A stretch of DNA of 5,642 nucleotides from Alphaproteobacteria bacterium (lineage in GTDB: Bacteria; Pseudomonadota; Alphaproteobacteria; Micavibrionales; UBA2020). Below, piece by piece: positions 5,621 to 5,642 of this stretch; position 1 is the first letter of the stretch; each line of letters opens with the position of its first letter. The position numbers and the translations under genes were made by a program. The stretch covers positions 1 through 5,642 of the forward strand of contig JADYYV010000268.1 in assembly GCA_020853455.1 (NCBI GenBank). Reading direction: 5' to 3'. The notes beneath the pieces are model-generated. The model saw only the letters and a list, made by a program, of their open reading frames with translations, ran no database searches and was not told where the DNA came from.

Positions 5621-5642
5621 CGAAAAAAACTTAAAAAACCAC

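Overview
The window looks like chromosomal DNA from a GC-rich Gram-negative bacterium, most likely an alphaproteobacterium. This is inferred from GC-rich third codon positions, Shine-Dalgarno-led starts and membrane-anchored envelope-type proteins; no rRNA or other lineage marker is present, so the assignment is loose. Five protein genes can be supported. One is recognised with certainty (deoC); four are uncharacterised, and three or all four of those are membrane proteins.

Layout, left to right. Positions 1-1515 (minus) hold the 5' part of a gene running off the left edge. It encodes an N-terminally anchored protein with a long coiled coil, a poorly characterised middle region and a PDZ domain. 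Just upstream in the same direction is deoC (1580-2407, minus), an Escherichia coli-type deoxyribose-phosphate aldolase with its catalytic residues in place. The downstream gene seems to have its own extended -10 element placed so that its mRNA could be leaderless. A 577-bp divergent intergenic region (2408-2984) follows. It is AT-rich next to deoC and carries an 11-bp tandem repeat, a perfect 20-bp palindrome nested in a wider inverted repeat, and a promoter-like element before the next gene. That gene (2985-3512, plus) encodes a 175-residue protein with a glycine-rich hydrophobic core.

Positions 3513-3666 form a convergent gap with inverted repeats. Beyond it, 3667-4755 (minus) encodes an approximately 11-helix membrane protein of unknown family. 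After a short spacer, 4870-5532 (minus) encodes a 220-residue protein with two membrane segments and a predicted beta-rich tail. This last gene and its upstream DNA are strikingly AT-rich compared with the rest of the window, which suggests horizontal acquisition or the edge of an island.

No pathway joins the five genes. DeoC is cytosolic nucleoside catabolism, while its neighbours look like envelope proteins. No CRISPR array, complete insertion sequence, integrase, rRNA or convincing tRNA is seen. The features most worth following up are the structured intergenic region and the foreign-looking two-helix gene at the right edge.
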